Shown: one piece after another, positions 5,996-9,393 of the stretch
How the letters are laid out: every line of letters begins with the position of its first letter
Position numbering within the stretch: the stretch's first letter is position 1
The notes under the pieces: model-generated
The model's database searches: none
What the model saw: only the letters and a program-made list of their open reading frames with translations
What the model was told of the DNA's origin: nothing
Assembly (NCBI GenBank): GCA_030637845.1
Contig: DAOWFT010000059.1
Coordinates: 1 to 9,393 of the forward strand
Source: Thalassospiraceae bacterium
Lineage (GTDB): Bacteria > Pseudomonadota > Alphaproteobacteria > Rhodospirillales > Magnetovibrionaceae
Reading direction: 5' to 3'
Length of the DNA: 9,393 nt
Made by a program: the position numbers and the translations under genes

Positions 5996-6964
5996 ATGAT
6001 AATAAATTGCCCAAATTGCGGAACGCACTACGACATCCCTCCTGAGGCCATAAAGCCAACGGGCACCATGATGCGTTGCGCAAAATGCAGCCACCAGTGG
6101 CAAACAACCGTGCTGCACGTTGTCCATGAGACATCCGGGGTTCAGGCCGCAGCGCCTGCCGCAGCAGCAGCACCGCCTCCACCACCACCGCCCGAGCCCG
6201 AACCAATTCCTGAACCGGAACCAGCTCCCGAGCCGGAGCCCGAACCAGAGCCCGAACCCGAACCCGAACCCGAGCCGGAACCAGAGCCCGAACCCGAGCC
6301 CGAAGCAGACGCAGGACCCGCCCTTTCACAGGACGACCTGGATTCGCTGTTTGGCGAAGACAATGAAACCGCGGCCCCCGCATCAATGGTTGCCGATGGC
6401 AGCGGTGAAACCGAGGCCGATGTTCCGGTGTCGCTTGACGACCTGATGGACCCAGAACCCATCCCCGAGGGGCTTAGCGGACCGGCCCATGAAACCGAAG
6501 ACGATGACGAAGATGGCAGCGGTGGAAAATTAAAAATTATTGCCATAGCCGCCGCCGTTTCATTTCTGGTTCTGGTTGGTAGCTTGTTTGTCGGTCGCGA
6601 GGTGATTATCGGAATGTGGCCGGGTGCGCGTGACCTTTACGCAATGACCGGGCTTGATGTAACGATCCCCGGCGAAGGTCTGGCCATACGTGATTACACC
6701 GCCCGGCGTGAAACCCGCGATGGATCATCGTTTATGATTATCGAAGGCAAGGTAACCAACATTACCGATCTTGATCGTGAGATTCCGCCCATCAGGGTTT
6801 CGTTGCTAAACCCGCTAAAGAAACAATTGATGACGATTATCGTCTATCCGGAAAATTCAATATTGCCTGCCGCAGACAGCATCACGTTCAAAGCGGAGTT
6901 TGAAAACCCGCCGGCAACTGCGCGCGAGATGGAAGTTACCTTCGTCGATCCCAACGATAAATAA
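5996..6964 (+). CDS. MJ0042-type zinc-ribbon protein with Pro-Glu rod and one membrane span
   Basis: A 322-residue protein of unknown function. The N-terminus is a zinc ribbon of the MJ0042/zinc_ribbon_5 type: CPNC (C5, C8) and CAKC (C28, C31) followed by HQW. Then come an Ala/Pro stretch (51-66), a Pro-Glu dipeptide rod (67-103), an acidic linker holding two short motifs, SQDDLDSLFG (111-120) and SLDDLMDPEPIPE (146-158), a membrane segment at about 179-199, and a C-terminal region (about 225-320) resembling the DUF3426 beta-rich domain often paired with this zinc ribbon in proteobacteria. The zinc ribbon is probably cytoplasmic and the C-terminus periplasmic. No strong ribosome binding site precedes the ATG. 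It is divergent from ftsE and converges on lysA. Such proteins are often annotated as thioredoxin-like or zinc-ribbon proteins, but no thioredoxin motif is present. Function is not assigned. Confidence 0.87.
   Translation: MIINCPNCGTHYDIPPEAIKPTGTMMRCAKCSHQWQTTVLHVVHETSGVQAAAPAAAAAPPPPPPPEPEPIPEPEPAPEPEPEPEPEPEPEPEPEPEPEPEPEADAGPALSQDDLDSLFGEDNETAAPASMVADGSGETEADVPVSLDDLMDPEPIPEGLSGPAHETEDDDEDGSGGKLKIIAIAAAVSFLVLVGSLFVGREVIIGMWPGARDLYAMTGLDVTIPGEGLAIRDYTARRETRDGSSFMIIEGKVTNITDLDREIPPIRVSLLNPLKKQLMTIIVYPENSILPAADSITFKAEFENPPATAREMEVTFVDPNDK
6194..6304 (+). repeat. Hexanucleotide repeat encoding the Pro-Glu rod
   Basis: About 18 copies of a degenerate unit, GAR-CCN, encode a nearly uninterrupted Glu-Pro run with Ile and Ala interruptions near its start. 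Synonymous third bases vary (GAA/GAG, CCC/CCG/CCA), so the DNA repeat is imperfect although the protein repeat is nearly pure. It produces long spurious open frames on the opposite strand, rich in Gly-Ser and in Arg-Val. TonB uses a similar Pro-Glu/Pro-Lys segment to extend across the periplasm; here the rod should be cytoplasmic. Confidence 0.85.
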
Positions 6965-6973
6965 TATTTGAAT

Positions 6974-8260
6974 TCAGTCCGTTAATTGCCACGGGGCAAT
7001 TGATTCGCGCGAGATTATTTCCTCGACCCCAAGGCGCGGACGAATAACGTGAAATTTATCCCCATTAACCAAAACCTCTGCCACCAACGGGCGGGTATTG
7101 TATGTGGACGACTGCACCGCGCCATAGGCACCAGCCGTGCGAACGGCCAATAAATCACCGGGCCGGGGCCGGGGCATGGATTTTGCTTTGGCAAATATAT
7201 CGCCGGTTTCACAGATAGGCCCGACAACATCTGCCTCGATTACATCAACGCCTTCGCCGGGTTCATCAACCGGAACAATTTCGTGATAGGCGCCATAAAG
7301 CGTCGGGCGAATAAGATCGTTCATAGCCGCATCAACAATAACAAAATTGCGGGTTGCGCCTTCTTTTACATAAATAACACTGCTAACCAAGACGCCGGCA
7401 TTGCCGGCAATCATACGGCCGGGTTCGAAAATATATTCAATATCAAGCCCCGGCCCAAGATTGCCTAATGTTTCACGCACAATCTGGGCGTACTCTTCCA
7501 CGTTCGGCACCGGGGCCGTTTCATCGCCGTAGGGAATGCCAAAACCGCCGCCGAGATCCAGCGTTTCAATGTTTAGCCCGTCTTTCAATATCATCGCGAC
7601 CAAATCGCCCATGCGTTCATAGGCCTTGCGAAATGGTTCCAGGTCATGAAGCTGTGAGCCAATATGCACGGCAAGGCCCTTTACCTCGATGCCCGGCATC
7701 TGGCTGGCACGGGAATAAACCTCGTGGGCAAGGGTCCATTCAATTCCGAATTTATTTTCAAGCGTGCCGGTGGTTATTTTGGCATGGGTTCCGGCATCAA
7801 TATCGGGATTTATCCTGAGCGCCACCGGCGCCACCACCCCGTTTGCGGATGCAATGCGGCTTATGGCCTCCAATTCAGGAACCGATTCAACATTTATCTG
7901 CTTGATGCCTATGCTAAGCGCCAGAGATAATTCTTCGTCGGTTTTTCCAACACCGGAAAAAATGATTTTTGCTGCGGGGACTCCGGCTTTTAATGCCCGC
8001 GTCAGTTCCCCACCGGAAACCACATCGGCACCGGCACCAAGGCGGGCCAGTGAGCGTATTACCGCAATGTTTGAATTGGCTTTTACCGCAAAACAAACAA
8101 GTGCGTTCATGCCGCGAAGGGCATCGGCAAATATCTGGTAATGGCGCGACAGGGTTGCGGTTGAATAGGCGTAAAAAGGCGTGCCAATTTCAGCCGCTAT
8201 ATCGCCAAGCCTTACATCCTCGGCGGTCAAATGGCCGTTTTTATATTCAAAGTGGTTCAT
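6974..8260 (-). CDS. lysA: Diaminopimelate decarboxylase
   Basis: PLP-dependent fold-type III enzyme that decarboxylates meso-diaminopimelate to L-lysine, the last step of lysine synthesis. The 428-residue length is typical. Visible: PLP lysine K60 in FAVKAN, H199 in AVHIGSQ, glycine loop GGGFG at 237-241 and EPGR at 279-282 (phosphate binding), CETGD at 350-354 (C350 acts from the partner subunit in the dimer) and GAYG at 377-380 with the PLP-contacting Y379. The ATG at 8260 has AAAGAG 8 nt upstream. It follows the small lipoprotein gene by 19 nt, and argH lies just beyond, the common argH-lptM-lysA order. Its stop lies 9 nt from that of the convergent zinc-ribbon gene, and no clear terminator hairpin is visible between them. 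Confidence 0.97.
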   Translation of the reverse strand: MNHFEYKNGHLTAEDVRLGDIAAEIGTPFYAYSTATLSRHYQIFADALRGMNALVCFAVKANSNIAVIRSLARLGAGADVVSGGELTRALKAGVPAAKIIFSGVGKTDEELSLALSIGIKQINVESVPELEAISRIASANGVVAPVALRINPDIDAGTHAKITTGTLENKFGIEWTLAHEVYSRASQMPGIEVKGLAVHIGSQLHDLEPFRKAYERMGDLVAMILKDGLNIETLDLGGGFGIPYGDETAPVPNVEEYAQIVRETLGNLGPGLDIEYIFEPGRMIAGNAGVLVSSVIYVKEGATRNFVIVDAAMNDLIRPTLYGAYHEIVPVDEPGEGVDVIEADVVGPICETGDIFAKAKSMPRPRPGDLLAVRTAGAYGAVQSSTYNTRPLVAEVLVNGDKFHVIRPRLGVEEIISRESIAPWQLTD

Positions 8261-8279
8261 TTTTTATTCTCTTTAGCAA

Positions 8280-8447
8280 CTAGTATCCGGGATAATTTTG
8301 CGGATAGGTTGATCCGGGCGGCGTTTCCGGCGCACCCTTTCTGCCGCACGCGCTTAATGGCATAGCCAGCGCTGCTGCCAACGCAATGACCAGGCCAATT
8401 TGGCCAAATTGGCCAAATTTGATAGTTTTGTGCGTCAAAATATGCAT
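8280..8447 (-). CDS. lptM: Small LptM-like outer-membrane lipoprotein
   Basis: A 55-residue protein: basic N-terminus (HKTIK), hydrophobic stretch at about 18-31, and lipobox L31-S32-A33-C34, followed by the mature peptide CGRKGAPETPPGSTYPQNYPGY in two parts, CGRKGAPETPPG and STYPQNYPGY. A cysteine then GRKG and a Pro-rich, Tyr-ending tail fits the LptM (formerly YifL, LPAM_2) family, whose E. coli member helps mature the LPS-export translocon LptD/LptE. Glycine at +2 agrees with outer-membrane sorting. AAGG overlapping the argH stop lies 8 nt before the ATG at 8447, which is 10 nt after that stop, so it is co-transcribed with argH and lysA. It is short enough to be missed by automated calling. 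The family call is from sequence pattern and context; function in this organism is inferred. Confidence 0.85.
   Translation of the reverse strand: MHILTHKTIKFGQFGQIGLVIALAAALAMPLSACGRKGAPETPPGSTYPQNYPGY
8393..8419. repeat. Three 9-bp GGCCAAWTT repeats inside lptM
   Basis: GGCC recurs at 8393, 8402 and 8411 in units GGCCAATTT, GGCCAAATT and GGCCAAATT. The stretch contains a perfect 14-bp palindrome (AATTTGGCCAAATT, 8397-8410). On the minus strand it encodes FGQFGQIG between the basic and hydrophobic parts of the lipoprotein signal peptide. The 9-bp period keeps the reading frame, so unit gain or loss would change only the signal-peptide length. Confidence 0.7.
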
Positions 8448-8457
8448 TTAAAGAACC

Positions 8458-9393
8458 TTACAAATATTTCTTTTTAGCCGCCTTGCACTGCTCCAACACA
8501 TTCGCGGGCGCGGTACCGCCAAAGCTGGTGCGGCTTTTTGTCGAATTTTCAACGCCCAAAACATCAAACACCGATTTATTTATGTCGGGGTTAACGCTTT
8601 GCATATCATCGATGCTCAGGTCTTCGAGGCCAACGCCTTTTTCTTCGGCAATTTTTACCAGCGCGCCGGTTGCGTGGTGGGCATCACGAAACGGAAGGTC
8701 AAGCTCCTTTACCAGCCAATCGGCCAAATCAGTTGCGGTGGTGAAACCTTTGGTCGCAACCTCTTTCATCCGCAGGGCATTAAAGGTGGCGCCCGCAAAC
8801 ATGCCGGCCATGGCAGCGAGGGAAAGCTCGATGGTATCGGTTGCATCAAACACCGGTTCTTTGTCTTCTTGCATATCTTTGCCATAGGCAAGCGGCAGGC
8901 CTTTCATGACGCTAAGCATTCCCATAAGGGCGCCAAATATCCGGCCCGACTTGCCCCGGATAAGTTCGGCCGCATCAGGGTTGCGTTTTTGCGGCATTAT
9001 TGAACTGCCGGTGGAAAAATCATCGGACAGCCGCATGAAACCAAATGGCTCGGACGTCCAGATGACTATTTCTTCGGCCATCCTGGAAAGGTGAACCGCG
9101 GTTATGGAAACAACCGAAAGATATTCCATAACAAAATCCCGATCGGAAACACTGTCGAGGGAATTTGCCGTTGGCCTGTCGAAGCCCAACTCAGCCGCTG
9201 TCATATCCCGATCAATGGGAAACGACGTTCCGGCAAGTGCCGCTGAGCCCAATGGGCATTCATTAAGTCTAACCCGGCAATCGTGCGCCCGCGAACGATC
9301 CCGGCCAAGCATTTCAACATAGGATAGCAAATAATGGCCAAGGCTAATGGGTTGCGCCGATTGCAGATGGGTAAATCCGGGCAATACGATTTC
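8458..9393 (-). CDS. argH: Argininosuccinate lyase (C-terminal two-thirds, cut by window edge)
   Basis: Cleaves argininosuccinate to arginine and fumarate, the final step of arginine synthesis. It belongs to the fumarase/aspartase superfamily. 311 codons are visible and the frame is open to the right edge (EIVLPGFTHLQ), so roughly 150 N-terminal residues of the usual ~460 lie outside. The superfamily signature GSSIMPQKRNP lies at visible residues 129-139, carrying the catalytic-loop serine, and the earlier PGFTHLQSAQP holds the conserved histidine of the THLQ motif. The TTG at 9384 is an internal leucine codon, not a start. The TAA stop lies 10 nt before the lptM ATG. It heads a run with lptM and lysA in this window; its promoter is outside. 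Confidence 0.96.
   Translation of the reverse strand, partial: EIVLPGFTHLQSAQPISLGHYLLSYVEMLGRDRSRAHDCRVRLNECPLGSAALAGTSFPIDRDMTAAELGFDRPTANSLDSVSDRDFVMEYLSVVSITAVHLSRMAEEIVIWTSEPFGFMRLSDDFSTGSSIMPQKRNPDAAELIRGKSGRIFGALMGMLSVMKGLPLAYGKDMQEDKEPVFDATDTIELSLAAMAGMFAGATFNALRMKEVATKGFTTATDLADWLVKELDLPFRDAHHATGALVKIAEEKGVGLEDLSIDDMQSVNPDINKSVFDVLGVENSTKSRTSFGGTAPANVLEQCKAAKKKYL

Noticed and set aside
5709..5999. Plus-strand open frame through the ftsE upstream region
   Set aside because: It overlaps the ftsE start, has no ribosome binding site or recognisable motif, and crosses the probable promoters.
6142..6546. Minus-strand open frame encoding a Gly-Ser repeat protein
   Set aside because: It is the reverse complement of the Pro-Glu codons. 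The same stretch also gives an Arg/Val-rich frame, and the zinc-ribbon gene on the plus strand has recognisable domains on both sides of the repeat.
8458..9384. Short argH starting at the TTG at 9384
   Set aside because: The frame continues upstream as EIVLPGFTHLQ, matching the interior of argininosuccinate lyase, so the gene is cut by the window edge and not truncated.

Overview
The window looks like an ordinary chromosomal segment of an alphaproteobacterium, probably Rhodospirillales-like and of moderate GC content. This is an inference from gene families and gene order: an ftsE-ftsX-YdcF-plsC run, an argH-lptM-lysA run, a cobalamin-dependent class II ribonucleotide reductase, and an MJ0042-type zinc-ribbon membrane protein. 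No mobile element, CRISPR array, rRNA or tRNA is visible.

Layout from left to right. Positions 64-2427 (minus) hold a complete nrdJ. A 265-base spacer (2428-2692) follows, carrying a striking cluster of DnaA-box-like 9-mers, part of it in a 12-bp repeat. Next is a tight minus-strand cluster transcribed ftsE (5734) -> ftsX -> YdcF/DUF218 protein -> plsC (ending at 2693), with gaps of 24-25 nt or overlapping stop and start codons. A 261-base divergent spacer (5735-5995) carries an 18-bp inverted repeat and a promoter-like sequence. It separates ftsE from a plus-strand gene (5996-6964) for a zinc-ribbon protein with a Pro-Glu rod and one membrane span. This gene converges on lysA with only 9 nt between the stop codons. 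The minus-strand run argH (cut by the right window edge) -> a 55-residue LptM-like lipoprotein -> lysA closes the window.

Functionally, nrdJ supplies deoxynucleotides. FtsEX is the ABC-type divisome module that couples division to peptidoglycan hydrolysis, and it is co-transcribed with an envelope DUF218 protein and a phospholipid-synthesis acyltransferase. ArgH and LysA finish arginine and lysine synthesis (LysA also sets the fate of the peptidoglycan precursor meso-diaminopimelate), with an LptM-type outer-membrane lipoprotein between them. The most noteworthy non-coding signal is the DnaA-box cluster upstream of nrdJ. It suggests replication-coupled control of deoxynucleotide supply or, less likely, an origin-like element. 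The least understood protein is the zinc-ribbon/Pro-Glu membrane protein. I see no clearly new multi-gene system here.
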